From: an uncultured Pseudomonadales bacterium
GTDB lineage: Bacteria > Pseudomonadota > Gammaproteobacteria > Pseudomonadales > Balneatricaceae
NCBI GenBank assembly: GCA_943787595.1
Contig: CALSNA010000002.1
Span: 124,001-188,000 of the forward strand
DNA: 64,000 nucleotides
Direction: 5' to 3'
Position numbers and translations under genes: made by a program. Positions 33,119 through 42,266 of the stretch are shown piece after piece; position 1 is the stretch's first letter, and each line of letters opens with the position of its first letter. The notes under the pieces were generated by a model. That model saw nothing but the letters and a program-made list of their open reading frames with translations. It had not been told where the DNA came from and ran no database searches.

Positions 33119-33739
33119 ATGAGCCAATTGTTATCTATCCATCCACACAATCCGCAACCACGACTGATCACACAAGCTGCTGATACCATACGCCAAGGTG
33201 CAGTGGTTGTGTATCCCACTGATTGCGCCTATGCCATAGCATGTCAACTAGGGAACAAAAAGCCTCTGGCCCAGATCAGACAAATTCGCCAACTCAGCCA
33301 TAAACAACCCCTTACCTTGATATGTGAGGATCTGTCCCAGATTGCTACCTATGCACGAGTAGATAATGCCGCCTACCGAATTTTGAAGTCCCATACACCG
33401 GGAGCCTATACGTTTATCCTCAAGGCCACTCGCGAAGTTCCAAAAAAGCTGTTGCATCCGCAACGCAAAACTATTGGCTTACGCATTCCCGACAATACCA
33501 TTGCTCAGGCATTACTACACGAACTAGACGAACCACTACTTAGCAGTTCCTTGATTTTACCAGGTGATACATACCCTATGACTGATCCCCATGATATTTA
33601 CGCCAGCCTTAATCATCAAATTGACCTGGTAATTGATGGAGGCTACTGCGGTATGGAAATGACTTCTGTGGTTAGCCTGGTGGATGGAAAAGTAGAAGTG
33701 CTGCGCCAAGGCATGGGTCAAGTGACTCAATTTTTATAA
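33119..33739 (+). CDS. yciO: YciO-type Sua5/YrdC family protein
   Basis: A member of the threonylcarbamoyl-AMP synthase fold family. YciO itself has weak or undefined activity, and the essential enzyme is usually TsaC/YrdC. The start was set at the ATG giving MSQLLSIHPHNPQPRLI, which matches the YciO N-terminus; an upstream frame extension is not family-like. Motifs are VVVYPTDCAYAIACQ, KQPLTLICEDLSQIATYA, PGAYTFILKAT and KTIGLRIPDN. The ~206 residues are the normal YciO length. Confidence 0.9.
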   Translation: MSQLLSIHPHNPQPRLITQAADTIRQGAVVVYPTDCAYAIACQLGNKKPLAQIRQIRQLSHKQPLTLICEDLSQIATYARVDNAAYRILKSHTPGAYTFILKATREVPKKLLHPQRKTIGLRIPDNTIAQALLHELDEPLLSSSLILPGDTYPMTDPHDIYASLNHQIDLVIDGGYCGMEMTSVVSLVDGKVEVLRQGMGQVTQFL

Positions 33740-34145
33740 CCTGATGAGATATTAAACAAGCCGACCATGTTCATGGTACTGTTGGTATCATCAGCTGTGA
33801 TCAATTGAGAAGGCAGTCTTTCACATTATTTCATCTAGCTTGTTAAGCAAATAACCGGTTAATATCAACTCCATTACACTAGTCGATAAAACCATACTAT
33901 CTGCGCAATATCTACACTCTTTTTCCTTACCAATAACTTATTTCCGGCTGGAGTTAATACAGCATTGCTTCCATAACCCAGAAATAAACAAACATAACGT
34001 TATTTGGTTGGATTTAAATTAAGATTTTAATGAGAGGACATAAATTGTTACAGAAAATCCACCTTCAAAGGGATATGAATTTGGTATACTTAGCATACTT
34101 ACACCGTTAAACTTATCTATAATTATATTTAATCAAGGCCATAAG
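33740..34145. other. Gene-free region upstream of the DnaT-like gene
   Basis: About 405 bases without a gene. The last 65 bases contain a strong extended -10 promoter and an AAGG Shine-Dalgarno for the downstream gene. Confidence 0.45.
34082..34090 (+). promoter_or_regulatory. Extended -10 promoter of the DnaT-like/P-like pair
   Basis: TGGTATACT matches TGnTATAnT. A weak TTCAAA lies 15 bases upstream. Predicted start of transcription is near 34097, giving a leader of about 50 bases. Confidence 0.45.
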
Positions 34146-34943
34146 ATGAATGACTCTCAAAGCCTCCAGATTATCCCTGAACAAGTTGCCAAATATGGCC
34201 TAGAGGCAGCATTGATGCTGGCAGTAGTGAATGAAATTGTTGGCGGTGCTCGAGCTGAAGTACGCATTGATCAACAGCGTTTGTACAGCAGGGCATACTT
34301 TTTTAGCCAAGCAAAGCAGTCAGCACTATTGCAACAATTAATTAATGCCAATCTATTGCAATTGGAGCCCATGACAGACGGTCTAGTGGTACTGCAGCTG
34401 AGCATTGATCAGACTAACCAGATCAATGGTGCTTCATTGCCTTTGGCAATTGTAGCACCATCGGTCGCTAACCCTGTACCTGCAGCAAAGCCACAAAGAC
34501 AAGATCAGGCACCTACCCTAGGAGGTAGCACCGGCTGGAAAGGTGCGGCCTATGATGATGAACTTAGCCGTTTGTTTGAAGCTCGAGAAGCAATCCACCG
34601 TCAACAGGGCACCATAGATATAAAGTGGCAGCCATCTGATGCAATTTTGCAGTTACTGAACCAACAACATCAGATTAGTGTTGATTTCGCTCATAAGCAG
34701 AAGGATGAATTTATCGTGTATCACCTTGATAAGGGTCGTCGCGAGACACCCAGTGGCTGGGACCAAAAATTCCTTAAGTGGGTGAAAAAAGAGCAGGTAT
34801 ACCAACAGACAGCTCACGCGAAAGCACAAAAACAAACTCAACAGCAGAGTAAGACAAAATATGAAGAAGCCCGCTTCGCTGCTCAAGAACGGCGACAAAA
34901 AGTTACCCGAGCTGTGCTGGATATCGGCAATACCGACTGGTAA
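34146..34943 (+). CDS. DnaT-like primosomal / replication initiation protein
   Basis: The 265 residues have two recognisable parts. The first (about 8-75, PEQVAKYGLEAALMLAVVNE… LLQQLINANLLQLE) reads like the winged-helix start of phage replisome organisers and DnaT-type proteins. The second (about 160-220) has the DnaT C-terminal pattern W-x-P…L…FI-x-Y…SGWDQKFLKWVKK. Between them lies a Pro/Gln/Ala linker, and the C-terminal tail is a basic Gln-rich helix. It probably binds single-stranded DNA and passes DnaB-type helicase to the fork together with the overlapping lambda-P-like product. Assignment by pattern; the pairing with a P-like gene supports it. Confidence 0.7.
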   Translation: MNDSQSLQIIPEQVAKYGLEAALMLAVVNEIVGGARAEVRIDQQRLYSRAYFFSQAKQSALLQQLINANLLQLEPMTDGLVVLQLSIDQTNQINGASLPLAIVAPSVANPVPAAKPQRQDQAPTLGGSTGWKGAAYDDELSRLFEAREAIHRQQGTIDIKWQPSDAILQLLNQQHQISVDFAHKQKDEFIVYHLDKGRRETPSGWDQKFLKWVKKEQVYQQTAHAKAQKQTQQQSKTKYEEARFAAQERRQKVTRAVLDIGNTDW

Positions 34944-35697
34944 AGTAAACTCCTCTACGGGCGCGACAGTAGCCAATGTCAGTGCTCAGACCAAAACACT
35001 GGTTAACATGTTGTTCGCCCGTTTTATGACTATCTATGGCCATAAATTCAAAAGTGCGTTTGAATCAAACCAGGAAATTGTTATCGCAAAGCGCGAGTGG
35101 GCCACTAGTTTACAAGGATATGGCGAAGATGTATTGGTACTGGCCATTGAACGGGCTAAGCGTGAATACAGCTGGATGCCCTCTATCGCTGAGTTCTTGC
35201 AACTGTTGCGGCAATGTCAGCAAGCGTTTGGGTTGCCCGATTCTGAATCAGCTTATATTGAATCCTGCCACCATGCAGATAGACCATCCTGCCATAGCTG
35301 GAGCCATGCAGCAGTCTACCATGCTGGGCGTATGACTGGGTGGTATGAATTACGGCAAAGTGAATCAGAACGAGTAGTTGCCTGTTATAAAAATAATTAT
35401 CAGAAACTGTGTGAACGGGTGCTTCGGGGTGAACAATTGGATATGCCACCGTTACCGGCCCTGCCGAACCGATCTACAAATGATTTATTCAAGTTGATTG
35501 ATCAGTGGTGTGTCCTTGCTGGCGTTACACCCCAGCAAGGACACAGCTTACTGTACTACTTGCACAAATACCCAGATACACCTCTGTATCATCAATTGTA
35601 TGAACAAGCACAGCATCAAGCTACAGAGCTGGGGCTGAAAATTACCCTACCCGTAACCGTAGCAGAATTAGTAACTTGGGTCAGCAATGAGCAGTAA
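34861..35697 (+). CDS. Phage lambda replication protein P-like helicase loader
   Basis: The 278 residues contain a central region (about 40-120: LVNMLFARFMTIYGHKF…KREWATSLQGYG…RAKREYSWMPSIAEFLQLLRQCQ) with the layout of lambda P and related bacterial proteins (phage_lambda_P family). This is followed by HSWSHAAVYHAGRMTGWYELRQ and YKNNYQKLCERVLRGEQL, also typical. P proteins bind the replicative helicase and load it at origins. No start codon exists between the end of the DnaT-like gene and residue 50, so translation most likely begins inside that gene, giving an 83-base overlap. No other phage gene is nearby. Confidence 0.72.
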   Translation: MKKPASLLKNGDKKLPELCWISAIPTGKVNSSTGATVANVSAQTKTLVNMLFARFMTIYGHKFKSAFESNQEIVIAKREWATSLQGYGEDVLVLAIERAKREYSWMPSIAEFLQLLRQCQQAFGLPDSESAYIESCHHADRPSCHSWSHAAVYHAGRMTGWYELRQSESERVVACYKNNYQKLCERVLRGEQLDMPPLPALPNRSTNDLFKLIDQWCVLAGVTPQQGHSLLYYLHKYPDTPLYHQLYEQAQHQATELGLKITLPVTVAELVTWVSNEQ

Positions 35698-35917
35698 GAA
35701 GTAACTTATCGCTGGCTTCTCTAGCAGCATTATTTTGCGTTGAGTCAATATAGGATACTTTAGGTTTGACCTGCAAATTCTCACAAATCTAGAAAACTTT
35801 AGATAAAATATTTTACCACCTGATTCTGTCAAAGCTTCAGTATTAACGTTTTATTTATTTCTGAAGAAAAGATATTAGCTATGTGAAACAATAAATTGGT
35901 TAATGTTGTTCTGTTAC

Positions 35918-35953
35918 CGAGCTTTTTACATGCTTCTGGATGTAAAAAGCTCG
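35918..35953. repeat. 14-bp-arm inverted repeat / stem-loop
   Basis: CGAGCTTTTTACAT (35918-35931) and ATGTAAAAAGCTCG (35940-35953) are perfect complements around an 8-base loop. It lies 220 bases after the lambda-P-like gene. No T-tract follows, so it is not a textbook terminator. It could be a remnant end of the IS630-type debris or a regulatory stem. Confidence 0.6.
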
Positions 35954-36104
35954 ATTGAGCAATTAGTACAGCCGCTAAATAATAGGTTTGAGCAAAAATA
36001 GCAGTACCACTGGTATCAGCCTAATAGTTTACATTTTTTAGCAAACGCAAAGACTTGTTCCTGCCAAAATACAGAGTAGGACTATCTTAGTCTTAAACAT
36101 GGCC

Positions 36105-36299
36105 TTACCTCTTGTTTTCTAGTGAAATACAAAGCTTTCGAATGGCCTTTGCCTGAGACCATCGTTTCTCAACAAGATTAAGATTAAAGTCAGGGCGGTA
36201 AGACGCAAGCAAGTCGAGCAGCACACCACATCGTTCAATTGCCTTAACCATGTCCGTACGTTGATCAAAGCGGACATGATCTATGACGAGCCTTGTGAC
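36105..36299 (-). pseudogene. IS630-family transposase C-terminal remnant
   Basis: The reverse strand reads VTRLVIDHVRFDQRTDMVKA, then a stretch corresponding to LPPYSPDLNPIEKxW in intact transposases (here LASYRPDFNLNLVEKRWSQA), ending in a stop. The second catalytic Asp (VID) and the terminal Glu region (VEKRW) can still be seen, but N replaces parts of the SPDLNPIE core. A TAA interrupts the frame just upstream, and the N-terminal two thirds are not readable. Decayed element. Confidence 0.75.
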
Positions 36300-36542
36300 G
36301 TATTAAGGAAAGTTAAAGAAGATACTTAGGACTTTAGCCAATCGGCAGAATATCTTAGGCTGCTGGATCACGGCCAATCTTTGGAACGGTCTAGGTACAT
36401 CATCGTAACAATCAGATTAGAATGATCCGTAAACATTTTTACTGCCATTGGGCTGGTAACCTGAGCTAGATTAACGAAAAGACCACATAAAAGTTGTATG
36501 ATGATGGTTGGTTAACCATTTTTATTGAGTCAACGCTATATT

Positions 36543-37751
36543 ATGGCTATTTCTTCTTTAACTACCCAGCGTATTAGCATAGTCGAATTTATTTTTTTAC
36601 TGTCTGGTTTAATGTCATGTTTGGCTTTGTGTATTGATGCCGTGTTACCAGCCTTGGGCTTTATGGCCCGTGATTTTACGGTTGATGCCAGTGGTATCCA
36701 ACTGGTCGTTACCAGTTTATTCGCTGGTTCTGCACTGGGGCAGTTGCTCTATGGCCCGGTGTCTGATCACTGGGGCCGTTTGCCAAGTATCTACGCTGGG
36801 CTGCTGGTGCTGGCTATCGGTAGTGTTATAGCCATGATGGCCAACTCTTTGGAAATGATGTTCCTGGGGCGGTTCCTGCAGGGTATAGGGGCTTCTGGCC
36901 CACGCATTATGGTATCGGCTTTGGTGCGAGATTGTTTTAGTGGACGGGCCATGGCACGGGTGATGTCCTTAGTATTTACAGTCTTTATGATGGTACCCAT
37001 ATTAGCTCCCATGCTGGGGCAGGCACTGCTGTGGCTTGGGCCATGGCAATATATTTTTGTTATGTACATCTGTGTGTCAGCGGTATTAGCAATCTGGGTA
37101 TATTTGCGTTTGCAGGAAACCTTGCCCCAAAAAAACCGCTGTTCCATGCATCCAGCAGCTTTATGGCAGGCTTTGATTAAGGTTGTGAGGAATCGGACTA
37201 CTGCTGGTTATACCCTGGTCAGTGGTATAACCTTTGGTGCTTTTTTGGGTTATTTGAGTTCCAGCCAGCTAGTGTTTCAGGATATTTATCTGGTTGGTGA
37301 TGCCTTCCCCATTTATTTTGCCTCTCTGGTATTGCCAAATATTGTTTCTTCATTATTAAATGCCAAACTAGTATTGCGCTGGGGGATGTATCGTTTGGTA
37401 CAGATAACCAATATATTAGTGCTGTCAGGCGCTACCGGCCTGTATGCCTATGCTGAAATGCACACCGGTGTGCCACCATTGATGCATTTTATGGCTTTTT
37501 TGTTTGTTATTTTTTCTGGTATTGGCTTTCAGTTTGGGAACCTTAATGCCTTAGCAATGGAACCTTTGGACAAGGTGGCAGGCATGGGTGCTTCTGTAGT
37601 TGGCTCAGGCTCAATGTTAATATCTATCCCCATTGGCAGTGCTATCGGTATGTCGATTACCAACAGCGTGGCACCTTTGGCTTTAGGCTTGGCTATGTGT
37701 GCCCTGTTGTCCATACTGCTGATGCACTGGGTGCAATCTGGTACTCATTAA
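36543..37751 (+). CDS. Bcr/CflA-family multidrug efflux MFS transporter
   Basis: Twelve-helix major facilitator of the drug:H+ antiporter Bcr/CflA group. The ATG (MAISSLTTQ) was preferred; a TTG 18 bases upstream would add six residues, and neither has a clear Shine-Dalgarno. Motifs include helix 1 CIDAVLPALGFMARDF, the loop 2-3 signature GQLLYGPVSDHWGRLPS and helix 4-5 FLQGIGASGPRIMVSALVRD. About 402 residues, normal for the family. Flanked on both sides by transposase remnants; this may mark an insertion hotspot. Substrate unknown. Confidence 0.88.
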   Translation: MAISSLTTQRISIVEFIFLLSGLMSCLALCIDAVLPALGFMARDFTVDASGIQLVVTSLFAGSALGQLLYGPVSDHWGRLPSIYAGLLVLAIGSVIAMMANSLEMMFLGRFLQGIGASGPRIMVSALVRDCFSGRAMARVMSLVFTVFMMVPILAPMLGQALLWLGPWQYIFVMYICVSAVLAIWVYLRLQETLPQKNRCSMHPAALWQALIKVVRNRTTAGYTLVSGITFGAFLGYLSSSQLVFQDIYLVGDAFPIYFASLVLPNIVSSLLNAKLVLRWGMYRLVQITNILVLSGATGLYAYAEMHTGVPPLMHFMAFLFVIFSGIGFQFGNLNALAMEPLDKVAGMGASVVGSGSMLISIPIGSAIGMSITNSVAPLALGLAMCALLSILLMHWVQSGTH

Positions 37752-38508
37752 CTCCGTGAGATATTTTGAATTGCCACATGCTAGTCAATCTTGCATCAGT
37801 TTAAATGTAATCCTCCTGAAAAAATGTAGCAAATATCAGTAGAAAGTTCCACTAGAATAAATGGATTTTCTATGAGACAGTCACGCAATAGCTATAGCCA
37901 GATACTGGCAATATTGAAACAAAATTCACAAGGAATTAGTGTGCCAAAGTTGTGCGATGAGCATGACATAAGTTTGCACAAATTCACCAATAGTGGTCTA
38001 AATCTGGCGCCTTGGATACGTCAGTGATGAAACGTCTCATTGATTATTAAGCACTACTGATTTTAATATTTATTTTTTTAAAACAAGTCGATATCGTGAA
38101 AGTAACATAAGTTTTAGAAGTATTAATATTGTAGTCTACCGTATTACATTACGTTGGTAGAAATAAGAAATGCCACACTTGGAATTATTGTCAATAGTAC
38201 TTGGAAATTGGGTTAACTTTAGGGTAATGTACATACTGTGCAAATCACGCTAAGGTGTTAACAATTACACAACAGACACCAAAGCTAGCGCAACAAGACA
38301 GTGTCAGCAGTTACTAACCACCATCCATATGTAATTTGAGATTATCGGTCATGAATTAAAGCAGCTACTGATGTAGCATGCCATTTGTCTGCCATCTGAA
38401 ATAGTGCCCGAAATCCATTCATTATGCTGGAAAGAACCAATATTGACATCACCCACCATACAGTTGGAAAAATTGAAGGGTATAAAGCTTTACCATAGGA
38501 CCCCGTAA
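37752..38508. other. Intergenic region MFS-hisC with IS3 remnant
   Basis: About 760 bases. An IS3 orfA remnant lies at 37872-38047. Beyond it to hisC no orfB or other gene can be read. A reverse frame overlapping the start of hisC (38342-38572) has no recognisable similarity. Confidence 0.5.
37872..38047 (+). pseudogene. IS3-family transposase orfA remnant, frameshifted
   Basis: The ATG opens MRQSRNSYSQILAILKQ then VPKLCDEHDISLHKF, matching the IS3 orfA N-terminus (helix-turn-helix of the SR-x-SDSQIL…ILKQ…VPELCREHGMS type). At about 37994 the homology jumps to another frame: WSKSGALDTSVMKRL equals the WRxKYGGMDxSxMKRL end of the domain. This shows a frameshift and then early stops. No orfB follows. 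Ends not identified. Confidence 0.85.
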
Positions 38509-39573
38509 ATGAGTTTGTTTTGGTCTGATAGAGTGCATCACTTGATACCGTACATTCCTGGAGAGCAACCACCGGAATGTGGGTTAATCAAACTCAATAC
38601 TAACGAACATCCCTTACCACCTTCGCCAGCAGCGCTACTAGCCATGCAAGCTGCTGTAGACAGTAGGTTACGCCTGTATCCAGACCCACACGCCGCTGAA
38701 TTGCGTCAAGTGCTGGCTGATACCGTAGGTTTGCAACCACAGCAGGTATTTTTAGGAAATGGCTCAGACGAAGTGTTAGCCCACACGTTTCAGAGCCTGT
38801 TGCAACAAAGCCATCCTATACTGATACCAGATATTAGCTACAGCTTTTATCCAGTGTTCTGCGGTCTTTATGGCATAGATTTCACTCAAATACCCCTACA
38901 ACAAGATTTTACCATTTCGGTGACAGATTATAATCAACCCAATGGTGGCGTTATAATTTCCAACCCCAACGCTCCTACAGGGTGTTTGCTGGGCCTTGAT
39001 CAGATTGAACTGTTGCTAGATCATAATGCTCAACGGGTTGTAGTGATTGATGAAGCATATATTGATTTTGGTGGCCAGTCGGCAGTTAGCTTAATCCCCA
39101 AATATGATAACTTACTAGTGATACAAACCCTCTCAAAGTCTCGTTCACTGGCTGGTTTACGAGTTGGTTACGCTTTTGGCCATGTCGCTTTAATAGAAGC
39201 ATTAGAACGAATTAAAAATAGTTTTAATTCTTACCCATTGAGCCGGGTAGCCCAAACCGGTGCCATTGCTGCTATCGCGGACCAGAATTATTTTAATCAG
39301 GCTTGCACCACAGTCATCAAGCAGCGAGAAGAATTAAGCCAGCAATTAACCAATTTGGGCTTTTTGATGACACCGTCCCGAGCCAATTTTATTTTTACCA
39401 CGCATCCCAACTGGGAAGCTCCACATTTAGCGTTACAATTACGAGAGGCAGGAATTATTGTGCGCTATTTCAATATTCCGCGGATTGATCAATATTTGCG
39501 TATCAGTATTGGCACTGAATCTGAATGTAAGGCTTTAGTGGAGGCCTTAAGACAGATTGTACAACGCAGCTAG
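38509..39573 (+). CDS. hisC: Histidinol-phosphate aminotransferase
   Basis: PLP enzyme converting imidazole-acetol phosphate to histidinol phosphate in histidine synthesis. The 354 residues show the family start [28 protein letters not shown] in part, [32 protein letters not shown], and the PLP lysine in [16 protein letters not shown] (K210). Arg near the C-terminus (YLRISIG) binds the substrate carboxylate. No other his gene is adjacent. Convergent with rpiA, with only 15 bases between the stops. Confidence 0.94.
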   Translation: MSLFWSDRVHHLIPYIPGEQPPECGLIKLNTNEHPLPPSPAALLAMQAAVDSRLRLYPDPHAAELRQVLADTVGLQPQQVFLGNGSDEVLAHTFQSLLQQSHPILIPDISYSFYPVFCGLYGIDFTQIPLQQDFTISVTDYNQPNGGVIISNPNAPTGCLLGLDQIELLLDHNAQRVVVIDEAYIDFGGQSAVSLIPKYDNLLVIQTLSKSRSLAGLRVGYAFGHVALIEALERIKNSFNSYPLSRVAQTGAIAAIADQNYFNQACTTVIKQREELSQQLTNLGFLMTPSRANFIFTTHPNWEAPHLALQLREAGIIVRYFNIPRIDQYLRISIGTESECKALVEALRQIVQRS

Positions 39574-39588
39574 TGTATCTGATTATTA

Positions 39589-40263
39589 TCAGCTGGCTGT
39601 CAGTTGCCTGATACCGGCAGGAGTCCCTAGCAACAAAAGGTTGGCAGGCCGGTAAGCAAACAGACCGTTGGAAACCACTCCAGTCACCTGGTTTAGATCC
39701 TGCTCTAGTTGGCGTGGATTGGCAATCGTCATCCAGTGCGCATCAATAATAACATTACCGTTGTCGGTTACTACTCCCTGACGGTAGATTGGCTCACCGC
39801 CCAAGGCAACAATTTTTCGGGCTACATAGCTGCGCGCCATAGGAATAACTTCAACGGGTAACGGAAACTGACCCAGAGTATTAACTAACTTCGATTCATC
39901 GGCAATGCAGATAAACGTTTTGGCGACAGATGCCACAATCTTCTCTCCAGTTAAGGCACCACCTCCTCCCTTAATTAGATTAAGTTTGTAGTCACTTTCA
40001 TCAGCACCATCTATATAAAAATCAATTGTTCCAATACTATTTAGATCAACCACCGGGATACCATGACCAAGAAGCCGCTCAGCAGTAACTTTGGAACTGG
40101 CAACAGCTGCATCAAAGGTATGTCTGATAATGCTTAAGGCATCGATAAAGTAATTGGCCGTAGACCCAGTGCCGACACCAACTATGGAATCACGATTCAA
40201 GCAGGGTGCTATATAATCTATGGCCGCTTGAGCAACAGCCTGTTTGAGTTTATCTTGGGACAT
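39589..40263 (-). CDS. rpiA: Ribose-5-phosphate isomerase A
   Basis: Interconverts ribose 5-phosphate and ribulose 5-phosphate; with Rpe (16.1 kb) it closes the non-oxidative pentose phosphate branch. The 224 residues are typical. Motifs are [20 protein letters not shown] (active site Asp in YIDGADESD), [14 protein letters not shown] with catalytic residues, and [10 protein letters not shown]. Divergent from ilvA, the arrangement seen in Pseudomonas and relatives. Confidence 0.97.
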   Translation of the reverse strand: MSQDKLKQAVAQAAIDYIAPCLNRDSIVGVGTGSTANYFIDALSIIRHTFDAAVASSKVTAERLLGHGIPVVDLNSIGTIDFYIDGADESDYKLNLIKGGGGALTGEKIVASVAKTFICIADESKLVNTLGQFPLPVEVIPMARSYVARKIVALGGEPIYRQGVVTDNGNVIIDAHWMTIANPRQLEQDLNQVTGVVSNGLFAYRPANLLLLGTPAGIRQLTAS

Positions 40264-40414
40264 GATATTGATCTTGTAAAAGCCAGAATTTATCTATTGT
40301 AACGTATTTAACGTCTGTTCATGTAGACGTTAACAGAAAGACGCTTTACTATTGATACCCCGTGCCTAGAGCTTTTGATCACAAGAGCAATGAATAGCTA
40401 ACTAAAATATCGAC

Positions 40415-41926
40415 ATGCCTCACCACTACATTAAAAAAATATTGTCATCTAAAGTCTATGACGTGGCCATTGAAACACCACTTGAGTCCGCCAAAAACCT
40501 ATCACAACGGCTAAGTAATCATATATTAATCAAACGAGAAGACCTACAGCCAGTATTTTCCTTTAAGATCAGAGGAGCCTATAACTGCATTGTGCAACTG
40601 CCAGTAGATCAGCAGGCCCGTGGTATAGTCACCGCATCCGCAGGTAATCACGCTCAGGGTGTTGCCATGTCGGCTGAGCACCTGAAAATTAAAGCCACCA
40701 TTGTAATGCCACACACAACGCCCGAAATCAAGATTAATTCAGTGCGCGCAAGGGGTGCCCAAGTAGTATTGTATGGTGATTCTTTCGAGGAAGCCTATAC
40801 ACACTCCCAAAAGTTGATTGCTGAGCAAGGGTTAGTTTATGTCCATCCTTTTGATGACGAAAATGTGATTGCCGGCCAAGGCACTATAGGTATGGAAATA
40901 CTACGTCAAATACATGGTCCACTGGATGCTGTGTTTGTACCTGTTGGGGGTGGTGGCCTGATTGCTGGTATTGCGATCTATATTAAGTACCTTCGTCCCG
41001 AGGTGAAAATCATTGGAGTCGAACCACACGATGCCTGCTGCCTGAAAGCAGCTCTAGACGCCGGTGAGAGAGTAATTTTACCAGAGGTGGGTATATTTGC
41101 TGAAGGTGTTGCAGTGGCCCAGGTAGGCAAACGTAACTTTGATATTGCCCGACAGTATGTAGATGAAGTGATTACAGTGAGTACCGATGAACTATGTGCA
41201 GCCATCAAAGATATATATGACGATACACGTTGTGTCAGTGAGCCTTCTGGTGCCTGTGCCGTAGCAGGCATGAAAAAATATGTGGCTCGTGATCAAATAG
41301 AAGACCAAACTATGGTGGTCTTATCTAGTGGTGCCAATACTAACTTTGATCGCCTACGCCATGTAGCTGAACGAGCTGAGTTGGGCGAACATCGTGAAGC
41401 TTTGATTGCAGCGAGGATACCTGAACGTCCAGGCAGCTTTAAGCAATTTTGCAAAGCACTTGGACCACGCAACATCACCGAATTCAACTATCGTTATTCA
41501 AATGCAGACCAAGCTCATGTATTTGCTGGGGTACAAATCAAATCAGGGGCTAAAGAACGAAAACAACTGCTAAATATATTATCTGGGCATGGTATTACTG
41601 CAACTGACTTAACCGATAATGAAATGGCCAAGATCCATATTCGTTATATGGTTGGTGGGCATGCCAGAGTTTCTAATGAAGTAGTCTACCGCTTTATGTT
41701 CCCAGAACGCCCAGGAGCTCTGCTAAATTTTCTCAATAAGTTAGGCCAAGGCTGGAATATTTCCATGTTTCATTATCGTAATCACGGTTCAGCCTATGGC
41801 CGAGTACTGGTGGGCATGCAAGTGCTACCTGGAGACAAGGGAGAGTTGCTCGGTTACTTAAATGAACTGGGTTATACCTTCCATGAGGAAAGTAATAATC
41901 CTGCCTATAAGTTATTTCTGAACTGA
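40415..41926 (+). CDS. ilvA: Threonine dehydratase, biosynthetic
   Basis: PLP enzyme deaminating threonine to 2-oxobutanoate, first step of isoleucine synthesis. The 503 residues have the catalytic domain with PLP Lys51 in FSFKIRGAYN, SAGNHAQGVA and the glycine loop PVGGGGLIAG. Two ACT-like regulatory repeats (about 325-400 and 420-500) begin ERPGSFKQF and ERPGALLNF. Two repeats mark the isoleucine-inhibited biosynthetic form. A U-rich-tailed hairpin lies about 90 bases after the stop. Confidence 0.96.
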   Translation: MPHHYIKKILSSKVYDVAIETPLESAKNLSQRLSNHILIKREDLQPVFSFKIRGAYNCIVQLPVDQQARGIVTASAGNHAQGVAMSAEHLKIKATIVMPHTTPEIKINSVRARGAQVVLYGDSFEEAYTHSQKLIAEQGLVYVHPFDDENVIAGQGTIGMEILRQIHGPLDAVFVPVGGGGLIAGIAIYIKYLRPEVKIIGVEPHDACCLKAALDAGERVILPEVGIFAEGVAVAQVGKRNFDIARQYVDEVITVSTDELCAAIKDIYDDTRCVSEPSGACAVAGMKKYVARDQIEDQTMVVLSSGANTNFDRLRHVAERAELGEHREALIAARIPERPGSFKQFCKALGPRNITEFNYRYSNADQAHVFAGVQIKSGAKERKQLLNILSGHGITATDLTDNEMAKIHIRYMVGGHARVSNEVVYRFMFPERPGALLNFLNKLGQGWNISMFHYRNHGSAYGRVLVGMQVLPGDKGELLGYLNELGYTFHEESNNPAYKLFLN

Positions 41927-42012
41927 AGCTGTTTTAGAAACAACAGCGCTAATCAATTGATGATAACATTATTGTATTGACGGGAAATACCATGACTAAC
42001 GTAGCATGTGAC

Positions 42013-42046
42013 CTTGTGTGCGAATCTCATTCGCACAAGTTTATTT
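42013..42046 (+). terminator. Probable rho-independent terminator of ilvA
   Basis: TGTGCGAA (42017-42024) and TTCGCACA (42030-42037) form a perfect 8-bp stem with a 5-base loop, extendable with a bulge to CTTG/CAAG. It is followed by TTTATTT. Confidence 0.6.
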
Positions 42047-42054
42047 CCCAGAGC

Positions 42055-42075
42055 AAAATGTGTGAAACACATTTT
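42055..42075. repeat. Small perfect stem-loop
   Basis: AAAATGTGT (42055-42063) and ACACATTTT (42067-42075) flank a GAA triloop, giving a 9-bp stem. On the plus strand it ends in TTTT, and on the minus strand also in TTTT within the stem. It could be a bidirectional terminator for ilvA and the pdxJ operon. Confidence 0.6.
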
Positions 42076-42098
42076 AGCGTCCGTAACTGTATACACTC

Positions 42099-42266
42099 AT
42101 GTCAGTTTATGATGCACTCATAACCTATATATTAGGCCTATTAGCAGTTAATAGTTGTAATGAAAAGGCAATCAATTCAATCACACAAGTAGCAGCAACT
42201 GTTGCTATGCATCAACGAAATTCAAATGACCAAATAATACTAGAGATATTGATCCAGTGGAAATAA
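42099..42266 (+). CDS. Possible small ORF, 55 codons
   Basis: ATG to TAA, starting MSVYDALITYILGLLAVNSC, with a hydrophobic N-terminal stretch followed by a polar helix. No clear Shine-Dalgarno, no promoter seen and no similarity recognised. It lies downstream of two hairpins. Could equally be chance. Confidence 0.2.
   Translation: MSVYDALITYILGLLAVNSCNEKAINSITQVAATVAMHQRNSNDQIILEILIQWK

Larger units (their letters stand above)
35698..36542. other. Intergenic region with inverted repeat and IS630 debris
   Basis: About 840 bases between the P-like gene and the MFS gene. It contains a 14-bp-arm inverted repeat (35918-35953) and a reverse-strand IS630-type transposase remnant (36105-36299). 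The frame upstream of the remnant (about 36300-36440, reverse) stays open but shows no clear transposase motif. Otherwise nothing seen. Confidence 0.5.

Noticed and set aside
34146-35697. Interpretation of the DnaT/P-like pair as part of a live prophage
   Set aside because: No integrase, repressor, structural or lysis genes within the surrounding sequence.
38342-38572. Reverse frame overlapping the start of hisC
   Set aside because: Runs into the well-supported hisC coding region and shows no similarity.
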